Position numbers and translations under genes: made by a program. This document shows positions 37,396-46,969 of a stretch of DNA of 64,000 nucleotides, one piece after another. The first letter of the stretch is position 1; every line of letters begins with the position of its first letter. The stretch lies in assembly GCA_947453725.1 (NCBI GenBank), contig CANGHH010000001.1, forward strand, positions 1 through 64,000. Direction: 5' to 3'. The notes below the pieces were generated by a model, which saw only the letters and a program-made list of their open reading frames with translations, made no database searches and was not told where the DNA came from. The stretch comes from Betaproteobacteria bacterium (lineage in GTDB: Bacteria > Pseudomonadota > Gammaproteobacteria > Burkholderiales > Burkholderiaceae_C).

Positions 37396-38051
37396 AAAAA
37401 CGCCAATTCGACCTCATCGTCTTCGACTGGGACGGCACGCTCTTCGACAGCACGATGCTGATCGTGCGCTGCATCCAGGCCGCCTGCCGCGACATCGCCG
37501 TGACCGTGCCCAGCGACGAGGCCGCCGCCTACGTCATCGGCCTGGGTCTGCACGACGCCCTCGAGCATGCAGTGCCCGGCCTGCCGCCCGAGCGCTACCC
37601 CGAGTTGGGCGCGCGCTACCGCCACCACTACATCGCCAGGCAGCACGAGCTGGTGCTGTTCCCCGGCACGCTGGAGATGCTGCAGGCGCTGAAAGACCGC
37701 CAGCACTGGCTGGCCGTGGCCACCGGCAAGAACCGGCGCGGGCTGGACGAGGCGCTGGCCCATTCGCAGCTGGCCGCGCTCTTCGACGCCACCCGGACGG
37801 CCGATGAAACCGCCAGCAAGCCGCACCCGCTGATGCTGCAGCAGCTGATGGCCGAATTCGGCGTCAGCCCGCAGCGCACGTTGATGATCGGCGACACCAC
37901 CCACGACCTGCAGCTGGCTGCCAACGCCGGCACGCCGCGCGTGGCCGTCAGCTACGGCGCGCACGACGCCGGCGCTTTCGCCGCGCACGGCCCGCTGCAC
38001 GTCGCGCACAGCACGGCCGACCTGCACGCCTGGCTGCTGGACCACGCTTGA
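37392..38051 (+). CDS. HAD-superfamily hydrolase (phosphoglycolate phosphatase-like)
   Basis: A 219-residue protein. Motif I FDWDGTLFDST with the nucleophile Asp, motif II ATGKNRRGL, motif III with KPHP, and motif IV MIGDTTHDLQLA. The cap domain is helical, as in Gph-type phosphatases. The real substrate is not clear. It overlaps rluC by four bases, a common pairing in Burkholderiales, and its stop overlaps the next start. Confidence 0.9.
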   Translation: MKKRQFDLIVFDWDGTLFDSTMLIVRCIQAACRDIAVTVPSDEAAAYVIGLGLHDALEHAVPGLPPERYPELGARYRHHYIARQHELVLFPGTLEMLQALKDRQHWLAVATGKNRRGLDEALAHSQLAALFDATRTADETASKPHPLMLQQLMAEFGVSPQRTLMIGDTTHDLQLAANAGTPRVAVSYGAHDAGAFAAHGPLHVAHSTADLHAWLLDHA

Positions 38052-38458
38052 GGCCGACCGATGCCGACCGCAGGGCCGAAGACACCGGCCTGCCTTTGTG
38101 CGACGCCCGCGCCCTGGCCGAGCGCGGCAAGGCCTGGAGCTGGGAGGTGCTGGAATACGGCCGCCCTGTGCGCGCTTTCGCCCTGCGTTTCGACGGTGCG
38201 GTGCACGCCTACCTGAACCGCTGCGCCCATGTGCCGGTCGAAATGGACTGGCAGCCGGGCGAATTTCTCGACAGCGAGCAGCGCTTCATCCTGTGCGCCG
38301 TCCACGGCGCCGCCTACGAGCCCGCGAGCGGGCGCTGCGTCGGCGGCCCCTGCGGCCGCGGCCGCCTGACCGCTCTGCGCACCGACGAGCGCGACGGCAG
38401 GGTGTATTGGTATCCTTCCCACGACATTCGGCCGCTGGCATCCGACCCGCCGGCCTGA
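38048..38458 (+). CDS. Rieske [2Fe-2S] domain protein
   Basis: A 136-residue protein with the Rieske cluster ligands: C-x-H in LNRCAHVPVEM and C-x2-H in ILCAVHGAAYEPASG. It is a single-domain ferredoxin-like electron carrier of the type encoded between the HAD phosphatase and sppA in this bacterial group; its partner is unknown. The best start is a TTG overlapping the TGA of the previous gene, since no ATG or GTG gives the full domain. Confidence 0.85.
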   Translation: MRPTDADRRAEDTGLPLCDARALAERGKAWSWEVLEYGRPVRAFALRFDGAVHAYLNRCAHVPVEMDWQPGEFLDSEQRFILCAVHGAAYEPASGRCVGGPCGRGRLTALRTDERDGRVYWYPSHDIRPLASDPPA

Positions 38459-38470
38459 AGAAAGCACGCG

Positions 38471-39487
38471 ATGAGCACCCCCGATCCGACCCAGGCCCCG
38501 ACGCCTGTGGCATCCCCTTTTGAAGCCGCGCCGCCCGCCGGCGACGCCGTCGCGCTGCCCAGCCGACCCGGTCTGGAAGCTGCGCTGGAACGCGTTGCCA
38601 GCGAACTGCTGCACGAACGCAAGAGCGCGCGCCGCTGGCGCAACTTCTTCCGACTGGCCTGGCTGGCCTTGGCCGCCGCCTTGCTGTGGCTGGGCTTTGC
38701 GCACCGCCTGACACCCAGCGCGCCGAGCGCGCCGCACACCGCACTGGTCGAGGTGCACGGCGAGATCGGCGCCGACACCGAAGCCAGCGCCGAAGCCCTG
38801 GTCGGCGCGCTGAAGAACGCCTTCGAAGACGCCAGCGCGCAAGCCGTCGTGCTGCGCATCAATTCGCCGGGCGGCAGCCCGGTGCAAAGCGGCATCGTCA
38901 ACGACGAGATCAGGCGGCTGAAGGCCAAGCACCACAAGAAGGTCTATGCCGTCGTCGAGGAAATGTGCGCCTCGGGCGCCTACTACATCGCGGTGGCGGC
39001 CGATGAGATCTACGTCGACAAGGCCAGCATCGTCGGCAGCATCGGCGTGGTGATGGACGGCTTCGGCTTCACCGGCCTGATGGACAAGCTGGGCGTCGAG
39101 CGCCGCCTGTACACGGCCGGCGAGAACAAGGCCATGCTCGACCCCTTCAGCCCGGTCAAGGAAAGGCATCTGCGGCTGAACCAGGCCATGCTCGACCAGA
39201 TCCACCACCAGTTCATCGCCGTGGTCAAGGCCGGCCGCGGTGAGCGGCTGAAGGAAACGCCGGACACCTTCTCGGGCCTATTCTGGAACGGCGAAGAGGC
39301 CATCAAGCTGGGCCTGGCCGACAAGCTGGGCAACCTGGACTACGTGGCCCGCGAGGTCATCAAGGCCGAGGACATCGTCGACTACACGCCGCGCGAGAAC
39401 GTTGCCGAACGGCTGGCCAAGCGCTTCGGCGCCAGCGTCGGTGCCGGCGCGGTGAAGGCCCTGCACGCGATGGCGCCGCTGCGGTGA
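38471..39487 (+). CDS. sppA: Signal peptide peptidase, S49 family
   Basis: A 338-residue membrane protease. One transmembrane segment (about residues 62-79, LAWLALAAALLWLGFA) anchors a ClpP-fold domain. RINSPGGSPVQSG, the nucleophile Ser in MCASGAYYIA and the downstream Lys region (VGSIGVVMDGFG) are typical of short SppA proteins. It degrades leftover signal peptides. Its stop overlaps the psd start. Confidence 0.92.
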   Translation: MSTPDPTQAPTPVASPFEAAPPAGDAVALPSRPGLEAALERVASELLHERKSARRWRNFFRLAWLALAAALLWLGFAHRLTPSAPSAPHTALVEVHGEIGADTEASAEALVGALKNAFEDASAQAVVLRINSPGGSPVQSGIVNDEIRRLKAKHHKKVYAVVEEMCASGAYYIAVAADEIYVDKASIVGSIGVVMDGFGFTGLMDKLGVERRLYTAGENKAMLDPFSPVKERHLRLNQAMLDQIHHQFIAVVKAGRGERLKETPDTFSGLFWNGEEAIKLGLADKLGNLDYVAREVIKAEDIVDYTPRENVAERLAKRFGASVGAGAVKALHAMAPLR

Positions 39488-40347
39488 CCGGCCCGGTCCC
39501 CCTGGGCGAACGCGCGGCCGTGGCCGCGCAGCACCTGCTGCCCCAGCAGGCCTTGACGCGATTCGCCGGCCTGGTGGCCGGTTGGCAGGGCGGTGCGGCG
39601 ACGACGGCCATCATCCGCTGGTTCATCGCCCGCTACGGCGTCAACATGGCCGAGGCCGCCCAGCCCGACCCGGCCGCCTACGCCAGCTTCAACGACTTCT
39701 TCACCCGCGCGCTGCAGCCCGCTGCACGGCCGCTGGCAGCGGCCGATCTGGTCTGCCCGGTTGACGGCGCGATCAGCCAGTTCGGCGCCATCGACGGCGA
39801 GCAGATCTTCCAGGCCAAGGGCCACCGCTACAGCACGACCGCGCTGCTCGGCGGCGACAGCGCGCTGGCGGCGCATTTCCACGGCGGCCATTTCGCGACG
39901 CTCTACCTCAGCCCCAAGGACTACCACCGCATCCACATGCCCTGCGCGGGCCGGCTGCTGCGCATGATCCACGTGCCGGGCGAACTGTTCTCGGTCAACC
40001 CGGCCACCGCGCGCGGCGTGCCCGGGCTGTTCGCGCGCAACGAGCGCCTGGTCTGCGTCTTCGACGGCGAGCACGGGCCGTGGGTCAACGTGCTGGTCGG
40101 CGCCACCATCGTCGGCAGCATGGCCACGGTCTGGCATGGCGTGGTCAATCCGCCGCGGCCGGGCAGGCTGCGCGACTGGACTTACACGGCCGGGCAGGTC
40201 GATCTGGCCCAGGGCGCCGAGATGGGCCGCTTCCTGCTGGGTTCGACGGTGGTGTTGCTGCTTCCGCGCGGGCCGCTGCGCTTCAACCCGGCCTGGACGC
40301 CCGGCCGGGCCATCCGCATGGGCGAGGTGATGGCGCGCCGCGCCTGA
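39484..40347 (+). CDS. psd: Phosphatidylserine decarboxylase proenzyme
   Basis: A 287-residue proenzyme with a GTG start. FARNERLVCVFDG, KDYHRIHMPC and the C-terminal LGST cleavage motif (FLLGSTVVLL), where Gly-Ser self-cleavage gives the pyruvoyl group. It makes phosphatidylethanolamine in the inner membrane. It is coupled to sppA by a four-base overlap. Confidence 0.95.
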   Translation: MTGPVPLGERAAVAAQHLLPQQALTRFAGLVAGWQGGAATTAIIRWFIARYGVNMAEAAQPDPAAYASFNDFFTRALQPAARPLAAADLVCPVDGAISQFGAIDGEQIFQAKGHRYSTTALLGGDSALAAHFHGGHFATLYLSPKDYHRIHMPCAGRLLRMIHVPGELFSVNPATARGVPGLFARNERLVCVFDGEHGPWVNVLVGATIVGSMATVWHGVVNPPRPGRLRDWTYTAGQVDLAQGAEMGRFLLGSTVVLLLPRGPLRFNPAWTPGRAIRMGEVMARRA

Positions 40348-40389
40348 AGCCGCGTCAGCCCCAGCGCACCGGGCGCCCGATCGGGGCCG

Positions 40390-40995
40390 TCAACCAAAGA
40401 GACCCGGCGCTTGCGCCGGGTCATCGACCTCGCTGTAAAAGCACGACGGGCAGACCGCGCGGTAGCGCTCGTTGCCGCCGATCACCACCTGCTCGCCCTC
40501 CTGCACGCGCCGGCCCTGGTCGTCGACGCGCAGGTTCATGCTGGCCTTGCGGGCGCAGGCGCAGATGGTCTTCATCTCCTCGAGGTCGTCGGCCAGCGTC
40601 AGCAGCGCGGCGGCACCGGGGAAGGCGTCGCCGCGGAAATCGCTGCGCAGTCCGTAGCACAGCACCGGCAGGTGCGCGGCGTGGGCCAGGCGGTGCAATT
40701 GCCGCACCTGCTCGGGCGTCAGGAACTGGGCTTCGTCGATCAGCAGGCACGCGCAGCCCGCACGGTGGTCATCAGCCAGCCAGGCGGCGTCGAACACCGT
40801 CTGCGGACCGAAGGTCTCGACCGAGCGCTGCAGGCCCAGGCGCGAACCGATGATGCCGGCGCCGGCGCGGTCGTCGTGGGCGGCCGTGAACAGGCGCACG
40901 CTCATGCCGCGCTCTTCGTAGTTGTGTGCCGCCTGCAGCAGGCTGGTGCTCTTGCCGGCATTCATCGCGGCATAGCGGAAATAGAGTTTGCTCAC
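40390..40995 (-). CDS. tdk: Thymidine kinase
   Basis: A 201-residue type II kinase. P-loop AAMNAGKSTSLLQ, LLIDEAQFLTPEQV with the catalytic Glu, and lasso region with Zn-binding cysteines (CACARKASMNLR, then AVCPSCFYSE). It salvages thymidine. It is convergent with psd; a 10-bp stem at its 3' end may help termination. Confidence 0.95.
   Translation of the reverse strand: MSKLYFRYAAMNAGKSTSLLQAAHNYEERGMSVRLFTAAHDDRAGAGIIGSRLGLQRSVETFGPQTVFDAAWLADDHRAGCACLLIDEAQFLTPEQVRQLHRLAHAAHLPVLCYGLRSDFRGDAFPGAAALLTLADDLEEMKTICACARKASMNLRVDDQGRRVQEGEQVVIGGNERYRAVCPSCFYSEVDDPAQAPGLFG
40401..40422. terminator. Hairpin at the 3' end of tdk
   Basis: GACCCGGCGC (40401-40410) and GCGCCGGGTC (40413-40422) form a 10-bp stem. 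It lies inside the last tdk codons and has only a short T-rich tail on the minus strand, so termination is possible but not clear. Confidence 0.3.
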
Positions 40996-41011
40996 GCCGG
41001 TCGCGACGGGC

Positions 41012-41692
<681 letters not shown>

Positions 41693-41736
41693 GATGCACC
41701 AAGCCCGTTCCGGCGGGGGTCAGCCCCGCCGGGCGT

Positions 41737-42291
41737 TCACTTGCTGGTGTAGCCGCGGGCGTCCATGCAGGCGTCGACGGCGCGCATGAAGACCGACGAA
41801 TCGTTCAGGGCGGCAGGCTGCGTGGTCGCCCAGCGGTTGCAGGCCTGGCGGTCGCCTTCCAGTTGCTGCGCGGACTGGCCGTTGCGCGGGTAGATCACCG
41901 GTTCGGGTCGACTGGGCTGCATCGGCTGCGGCGTGCTGGCCCCTTGCGGCGGCTGTTCGATGATCACCGTCGTCGGCGGCGTGACCACGACACCCGGGTA
42001 GTAAAAGGGCGAGGCCAGCAGCAGGCCGGCGCCCAGGCCCAGGCCGACACCCCAGCCCCAGCCGCCACCGCCGCCGCGGTAGTAGCCGCCGCGGCCACCG
42101 CCGTGGCCGCCGCGGTAGCCCACGCTCATCAGGCCGACCGGACCGCCCGCGCTGGCGTAGCCGCCGACCGCCGGCAGGCCCAGGCCCACCGACACCCCAT
42201 CGGCCTGGGCCGAGACCATCGTGCCGGCGAGCACGGCAGCGGTCGCCGCCAGCCGCGTCAGCGCGCGCAAGGAAAGTTGTGAGTTCAGCAT
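41737..42291 (-). CDS. Glycine-rich exported protein between ureG and ureF
   Basis: A 184-residue protein with a signal peptide (LAATAAVLAGTMVSAQA), a Gly/Tyr-rich low-complexity stretch (RGGYYRGGGGGWGWGVG near residue 75), a hydrophobic segment, and a C-terminal domain with two cysteines (QACNRWATTQ, AVDACMDARGY). That C-terminus resembles small periplasmic proteins of unknown function. It interrupts the urease cluster, and a role in urease is not implied by anything in it. Confidence 0.7.
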   Translation of the reverse strand: MLNSQLSLRALTRLAATAAVLAGTMVSAQADGVSVGLGLPAVGGYASAGGPVGLMSVGYRGGHGGGRGGYYRGGGGGWGWGVGLGLGAGLLLASPFYYPGVVVTPPTTVIIEQPPQGASTPQPMQPSRPEPVIYPRNGQSAQQLEGDRQACNRWATTQPAALNDSSVFMRAVDACMDARGYTSK

Positions 42292-42386
42292 GGCAGGACC
42301 TCCAGATTCAAGCCGCCATGATGCCGTGAACGCGCCAGCGGCGTCAGGCGGGCTTGCAAAGTATCGTGAACCGCCGGTGACGCGGT

Positions 42387-43094
42387 TCAGGAGCGGAACA
42401 GCCGCGAGTACTGCGTCTCGTGCTGTGCGCTGAGGATGGCCAGCAGCGGGCTGTGCGCCTGGCGGTCGGCGTCGGGCAGGACCAGCGCGCGTTCGACCGC
42501 CTCGGGTATCGCCGCCGCCAATTGCGCCAGGATGCGTTGCGCCGCCGACTGGCCCAGCGGCACGGCCTTCATCGCCGCCTGGGCCATGTTTTCGGCCCAG
42601 CCCCAGGCGCAGGCCAGCAGCGCGCCGCGGGCGTCGCCGCCGGCCAGCACGGCGGCCAGCGCGAAGGCCGTGGGCCACAGCGGCGCCGGTTGCAGCGCGG
42701 CCAGCGTGGCCAGCCGCGGGTCGGCGGCCTGCGGGCCGTTGCGCAGCCAGTCCAGCAGGCTGCGGCCCGTCTGCTCGGCCTGGGCGCGGAATTCGGCGCT
42801 CTCGCGGGTGCAGCGCAGCCAGTCGTTCAGTTCGCGGATCCGTTCATCGTCGTGGGCCAGCCAGGCGGCGCAGGCCTGCGCCACCGCGGGCAGGTCGGCG
42901 CGGGCCAGGGTCCCTTCCAGCTGGGCCAGCAGCCAACTGGCGGCCTGCGCTTCCGTCATCACGAAACCGGCTTCGACCGCCGCCTCCAGCCCTTCCGAAT
43001 AGCTGAATCCGCCCACCGGCAGCGCCGGTGAGGCCAGCCACATCAGCTGCAGCCGGGTGGCGGCCGACTCAGTGGTCGTGGCCGCCATGGCCAT
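42387..43094 (-). CDS. ureF: Urease accessory protein UreF
   Basis: A helical protein of 235 residues from the ATG at 43094. [20 protein letters not shown] is the UreF N-terminal signature, and [14 protein letters not shown] is the C-terminal one. UreF is the activating partner of UreG and UreD in nickel insertion. An in-frame ATG at 43124 would overlap the histidine-rich end of ureE further; the exact start is not certain. Confidence 0.93.
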   Translation of the reverse strand: MAMAATTTESAATRLQLMWLASPALPVGGFSYSEGLEAAVEAGFVMTEAQAASWLLAQLEGTLARADLPAVAQACAAWLAHDDERIRELNDWLRCTRESAEFRAQAEQTGRSLLDWLRNGPQAADPRLATLAALQPAPLWPTAFALAAVLAGGDARGALLACAWGWAENMAQAAMKAVPLGQSAAQRILAQLAAAIPEAVERALVLPDADRQAHSPLLAILSAQHETQYSRLFRS

Positions 43095-43713
43095 GGCCGT
43101 GGCCGCAAGCCGGGCCGTGGACATGTTGCGCGGCCTGGATGGCGATACCCAGCGGCTTGCCGCGCGCAGCGGCCGTCGCTGTGGTGGGTGTGGCCGCTGC
43201 CGTTGCCGCTGCGGGCGTGGCGGCTTCGTGGGTGTGCAGCTTGCCGTGGTCGTGTCCGCCGGCCGTGTAGGCGCCCGCCTCGGGCTCGAAGGCCGACTGT
43301 TCGTCGCTGACGATCAGGTGCATCGCGCGCAGCATCTCGGCCAGCACATGGTCGGGTTCCAGCAACAGGCGGTCGGGCTGCAGTTCGAGCGGCACGTGGC
43401 GGTTGCCCAGGTGGTAGGCCGCGCGCAGGAGGTCGAAGGCGCTGCCGTGCTCGGGGCAGGCGCGCACCACCAGCACCGGCTGCGGGGCAGCCAGCACGCG
43501 AACCAGGGAGCCGTCTTCGGCCACCAGCGTGTCGCCGCCGCGCAGCACGCTGCCGCGCGGCAGGAAGACACCCAGGCTGCGGCCCCCGCTGTCGGTGGCG
43601 TCGAGACGGCTTTTCTGCCGCTCGTCCCAGCCCAGTTCGAGGGTGGCCGCGCGCTTGAGCAGGGCGGGCGCCAGGCCCTGCGAGCGGGGCAGCAGTTTGT
43701 TGACAGTCAGCAT
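43069..43713 (-). CDS. ureE: Urease accessory nickel chaperone UreE
   Basis: A 214-residue protein. [31 protein letters not shown] with the dimer metal His, and a long C-terminal tail ending [18 protein letters not shown] that binds nickel. It delivers Ni to the UreG/UreF/UreD complex. An Ala/Thr-rich linker of about 25 residues separates tail and body. I chose the ATG at 43713 (MLTVNKLLP) over an in-frame one upstream. Confidence 0.94.
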   Translation of the reverse strand: MLTVNKLLPRSQGLAPALLKRAATLELGWDERQKSRLDATDSGGRSLGVFLPRGSVLRGGDTLVAEDGSLVRVLAAPQPVLVVRACPEHGSAFDLLRAAYHLGNRHVPLELQPDRLLLEPDHVLAEMLRAMHLIVSDEQSAFEPEAGAYTAGGHDHGKLHTHEAATPAAATAAATPTTATAAARGKPLGIAIQAAQHVHGPACGHGHGHGGHDH

Positions 43714-43789
43714 GCAGTGATTGTCGCCGGGTCTGTCAGGTCCGGGCACCAGGGTGTCAGGGTTTGATCGATGAAAATCGGTGTCCAGG

Positions 43790-45520
43790 CTAGAACAGGA
43801 AGTACTTCTGCGCCAGCGGCAGCACCGTTGCCGGTTCGCAGCTCAGCAATTGCCCGTCGGCCCGCACCTGGTAGGTCTGGGCGTCGATCTGCATCGACGG
43901 CAGGTAGTTGTTCAGCACCATGTGCTGCTTCTTCACGCTGCGGCAGCCCTTGACCGCGCTCAGCCGCTTGCGCAGGCCCAGCTCATCCCCGATCTCGTTG
44001 TCCATCGCCGCCTGGCTCATGAAGGTCAGGCTGGTCGCCTGCACCAGCCGGCCGTAGCTGCCGAACATCGGCCGGTAGTGCACCGGCTGCGGTGTCGGGA
44101 TGCTGGCGTTGGCGTCGCCCATCAGCGCGGCGGCGATGAAACCGCCTTTCAGGATCAGGCTGGGCTTGACGCCGAAGAAGGCCGGGCGCCACAGCACCAG
44201 GTCGGCCCACTTGCCGACTTCGATGCTGCCCACGTCGTGGCTGATGCCATTCGCGATCGCCGGGTTGATCGTGTACTTGGCGATGTAGCGCTTGACGCGG
44301 TGGTTGTCGTTGCGCTCGCTGTCACCGGCCAGTGCCCCGCGCTGGGCCTTCATCTTGTGCGCCGTCTGCCAGGTCCGGATGATGACTTCGCCGACCCGGC
44401 CCATGGCCTGGCTGTCGCTGGACATCATGCTGATCGCGCCCAGGTCGTGCAGCACGTCTTCGGCGGCGATCGTCTCGCGGCGGATGCGGCTTTCGGCGAA
44501 GGCCAGGTCTTCGGCGATGGACGGGTCGAGGTGGTGGCAGACCATCAGCATGTCCAGGTGCTCGTCCACCGTGTTGGCGGTGTAGGGCATGGTCGGGTTG
44601 GTGCTGCTGGGCAGGAAGTTGGCCTCGCCGACGACGCGCAGGATGTCCGGCGCGTGGCCGCCGCCGGCGCCTTCGGTGTGGAAGGCGCACAGCGTGCGGC
44701 CGCCGGTGGCGGCCATCGTGTTTTCGACGAAACCGCTTTCGTTCAGCGTGTCGCTGTGGATGCTGACCTGGGTGTCGGTGGCGTCCGCGACGTCCAGGCA
44801 GTTGCTGATGGCCGCCGGCGTGGTGCCCCAGTCTTCGTGCAGCTTCAGGCCGATGGCCCCGGCGGCGATCTGCTGGCTGAGCGCGGCGGCCTGCGTGGCG
44901 TTGCCCTTGCCCAGGAAGCCCAGGTTCATCGGGAAGGCCTCGGCCGCCTGCAGCATGCGGTGGATGTTCTCGGGGCCGGGCGTGCAGGTGGTGGCGAAGG
45001 TGCCGGTGGCCGGACCGGTGCCGCCGCCCAGCATCGTCGTCACGCCGCTGGCCAGCGCTTCCTCGATCTGCTGCGGGCAGATGAAGTGGATGTGGCTGTC
45101 GATGCCGCCGGCGGTGACGATCATCCCTTCGCCGGCGATGATCTCGGTGCCCGGGCCGATGACGATGTCCACGCCCGGCTGCACGTCGGGGTTGCCGGCC
45201 TTGCCGATGGCCGCAATGCGGCAGCCCTTGAGCCCGATATCGGCTTTGACGATGCCCCAGGTGTCGATGATCAGCGCGTTGGTGATGACGCAGTCGGCGG
45301 CCTCGGCGTGGCCGGGGCCGTTGACGAGCTGGCTCTGGCCCATGCCGTCCCGGATGGTCTTGCCGCCACCGAACTTGACTTCTTCCCCGTATCCACCGGC
45401 GCCCAGGGTCAGGTCTCGTTCGACCTCGACGATCAGGCCGGTGTCGGCCAGGCGCAGGCGGTCGCCGACGGTGGGGCCGTACATCTCGGCGTAGGCGCGT
45501 TTTCCGATCTGGGCCATCAC
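43790..45520 (-). CDS. ureC: Urease alpha subunit (catalytic)
   Basis: A 576-residue amidohydrolase, close to the usual 567-570. Nickel ligands: [11 protein letters not shown] (two His), the carbamylated Lys in [40 protein letters not shown], and [11 protein letters not shown] (Asp). The mobile-flap Cys is in [10 protein letters not shown]. It splits urea to ammonia and carbamate. Its start overlaps the ureB stop by four bases. Confidence 0.98.
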   Translation of the reverse strand: MMAQIGKRAYAEMYGPTVGDRLRLADTGLIVEVERDLTLGAGGYGEEVKFGGGKTIRDGMGQSQLVNGPGHAEAADCVITNALIIDTWGIVKADIGLKGCRIAAIGKAGNPDVQPGVDIVIGPGTEIIAGEGMIVTAGGIDSHIHFICPQQIEEALASGVTTMLGGGTGPATGTFATTCTPGPENIHRMLQAAEAFPMNLGFLGKGNATQAAALSQQIAAGAIGLKLHEDWGTTPAAISNCLDVADATDTQVSIHSDTLNESGFVENTMAATGGRTLCAFHTEGAGGGHAPDILRVVGEANFLPSSTNPTMPYTANTVDEHLDMLMVCHHLDPSIAEDLAFAESRIRRETIAAEDVLHDLGAISMMSSDSQAMGRVGEVIIRTWQTAHKMKAQRGALAGDSERNDNHRVKRYIAKYTINPAIANGISHDVGSIEVGKWADLVLWRPAFFGVKPSLILKGGFIAAALMGDANASIPTPQPVHYRPMFGSYGRLVQATSLTFMSQAAMDNEIGDELGLRKRLSAVKGCRSVKKQHMVLNNYLPSMQIDAQTYQVRADGQLLSCEPATVLPLAQKYFLF

Positions 45521-45822
45521 AGGGCTCCGTTCACAAGACCGCGGAAGCCCCAGACCTGGCGCAGACCGGCGTAGGCGACGAGTTCGACCGTGCGTTGCTG
45601 CCCCGGCTCGAAGCGCACCGCGGTGCCGCTGGCGATGTTCAGGCGCATGCCCCGGGCCACCTCGCGGTCGAAGCGCAAGGCCGCATTGGTTTCCGCGAAG
45701 TGGTAGTGCGAGCCGACCTGGATCGGTCGGTCGCCGGTGTTGGCCACCACCACCGTGGCCGTCGGTCGGCCGGGGTTCAGCGTGTGCACGCCATCTTCGA
45801 TCAACAGTTCGCCGGGTGTCAT
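45517..45822 (-). CDS. ureB: Urease beta subunit
   Basis: A 101-residue beta subunit: [11 protein letters not shown] at the start, [35 protein letters not shown] and GFRGLVNG at the end. The length is normal. It is coupled to ureC. Upstream, where ureA would be expected, there is a vapBC pair. Confidence 0.97.
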   Translation of the reverse strand: MTPGELLIEDGVHTLNPGRPTATVVVANTGDRPIQVGSHYHFAETNAALRFDREVARGMRLNIASGTAVRFEPGQQRTVELVAYAGLRQVWGFRGLVNGAL

Positions 45823-45844
45823 CGCGGTGTCCTTGGGGTGGAGT

Positions 45845-46270
45845 TCAGTTGACGGACCAGGTTGACAGGGGCTGCACCCGGCCCAAAGCAGCGGCCTTGC
45901 GGCAATAGGCCAAGTCTGCGGTGATCAGCACAGCGTCGTCGGTCTCCAGCGCCAGGGCGTGGTACAGCGTGTCGAACAGGTGGTGGCCCAGGTCGGCGCT
46001 GAGCTGCATGGCGCGCCACATCACCAACTCGTCGTCACGCGTGGTGATGGACAGGTTCAGCAGGTCGCGCAGGTTGTCGCGCATGGCTTCGGGTGCCTCG
46101 CGGGCCAGCACGGCGCAGACCTCGGCCTGGAAGTGCGCCGGTTGCAGCAACTGGTGGCGGCCATCGACATGGCCTTGCAGGATGTCCAAGGCCGCGGCGG
46201 CATCGGCTTCGTCGGCACGGTCCTGAAAGAACCACTTCAGCGCGACGCTGGCATCCACGACCAACTTCAC
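45845..46270 (-). CDS. vapC: PIN-domain toxin, VapC family
   Basis: A 141-residue RNase toxin. Acidic active-site residues: Asp in [12 protein letters not shown], Glu in FQAEVCAVL, Asp in [13 protein letters not shown] and Asp in [11 protein letters not shown]. VapC proteins cut tRNA or rRNA to stop growth. It overlaps the preceding vapB by four bases and ends 22 bases before ureB, so its transcript likely continues into ureBC. Confidence 0.88.
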   Translation of the reverse strand: MKLVVDASVALKWFFQDRADEADAAAALDILQGHVDGRHQLLQPAHFQAEVCAVLAREAPEAMRDNLRDLLNLSITTRDDELVMWRAMQLSADLGHHLFDTLYHALALETDDAVLITADLAYCRKAAALGRVQPLSTWSVN

Positions 46271-46500
46271 GGACGCCCAGCCCGGCGTGCGGTAGCCAGT
46301 TGGCTCGCACTGCGTACGGGCGCCGTGCTGCGCATGCCCAGGATGCTGGTCGCAGCGGCCTCGCGCAGGCGCTGCTGCTGAGCCTGCGCGATGGCCGATC
46401 TCAACATCTGGGTCAGCACCGCGCTCTTGTTCTGGCCCTCGAAGGCGGCGTTGAAGGCTTGCTTCACGTCTTCGGGTACGCTGAAATTCATCGTCGCCAT
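46267..46500 (-). CDS. vapB: VapB-type antitoxin
   Basis: A 77-residue protein. The N-terminus MATMNFSVPEDVKQAFNAAF followed by SAVLTQMLRSAIAQ looks like a ribbon-helix-helix dimer domain, and the rest is a basic tail suited to wrapping the toxin. The neighbouring toxin and the upstream palindrome fix the call. It represses its own promoter. Confidence 0.82.
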   Translation of the reverse strand: MATMNFSVPEDVKQAFNAAFEGQNKSAVLTQMLRSAIAQAQQQRLREAAATSILGMRSTAPVRSASQLATARRAGRP

Positions 46501-46512
46501 GTCAGACCCGGA

Positions 46513-46531
46513 TTGTTGAAAAGTTCAACAA
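46513..46531. promoter_or_regulatory. vapBC operator palindrome
   Basis: TTGTTGAA-AAG-TTCAACAA has perfect 8-bp arms and a 3-bp centre, 12 bases upstream of the vapB start and 38 downstream of the ureA stop. The spacing suits VapB binding at its own promoter and means the site could also affect transcription passing from ureA into ureBC. Confidence 0.75.
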
Positions 46532-46569
46532 CTTAGTCGATGCGTCGTGGGCCGTCAAGGCAGGTGCTT

Positions 46570-46872
46570 TCAGGCTATCGGTTGGTGCACGGTCACCAGC
46601 TTGGTGCCGTCGGGGAAGGTCGCTTCGACCTGGATCTCGCTGACGATCTCGGGCACGCCGTCCATCACGTCGTCGCGGCCGAGCACGGTCTTGCCGTCGC
46701 TCATCAGCTGGGCCACGGTTTTGCCGTCGCGTGCGCCCTCGAGGAGGTAGCAGCTGATGAAGGCGATGCTCTCGGGCACGTTGAGCTTGAGGCCGCGCGC
46801 CCGGCGGCGCTCGGCCAGCAGGCCGGCGGTGAAGAGCAGCAGCTTGTCTTTCTCGCGGGGGGTCAGGTCCAT
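46570..46872 (-). CDS. ureA: Urease gamma subunit
   Basis: A 100-residue gamma subunit: [54 protein letters not shown] and [15 protein letters not shown]. The length is normal. It is the first urease gene of the cluster. The usual upstream ureD is absent; instead a divergent permease-kinase gene starts 97 bases away. Confidence 0.97.
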   Translation of the reverse strand: MDLTPREKDKLLLFTAGLLAERRRARGLKLNVPESIAFISCYLLEGARDGKTVAQLMSDGKTVLGRDDVMDGVPEIVSEIQVEATFPDGTKLVTVHQPIA

Positions 46873-46896
46873 GGCTCCAGCCTATGCACATGCGGT

Positions 46897-46923
46897 GCCA
46901 GCATGCTAACCGGGGGTGCTGGC
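46897..46923. promoter_or_regulatory. Inverted repeat in the ureA / permease-kinase divergent promoter
   Basis: GCCAGCA (46897-46903) and TGCTGGC (46917-46923) are perfect 7-bp arms with a 13-base centre, lying in the 97-base gap between divergent ureA and the permease-kinase gene. It is a candidate site for a regulator controlling both. Which one is not known. Confidence 0.4.
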
Positions 46924-46969
46924 GGTCCGTAGCGGCTGGGCCGCGGGCCGTGCATCATCGGCACCGACC

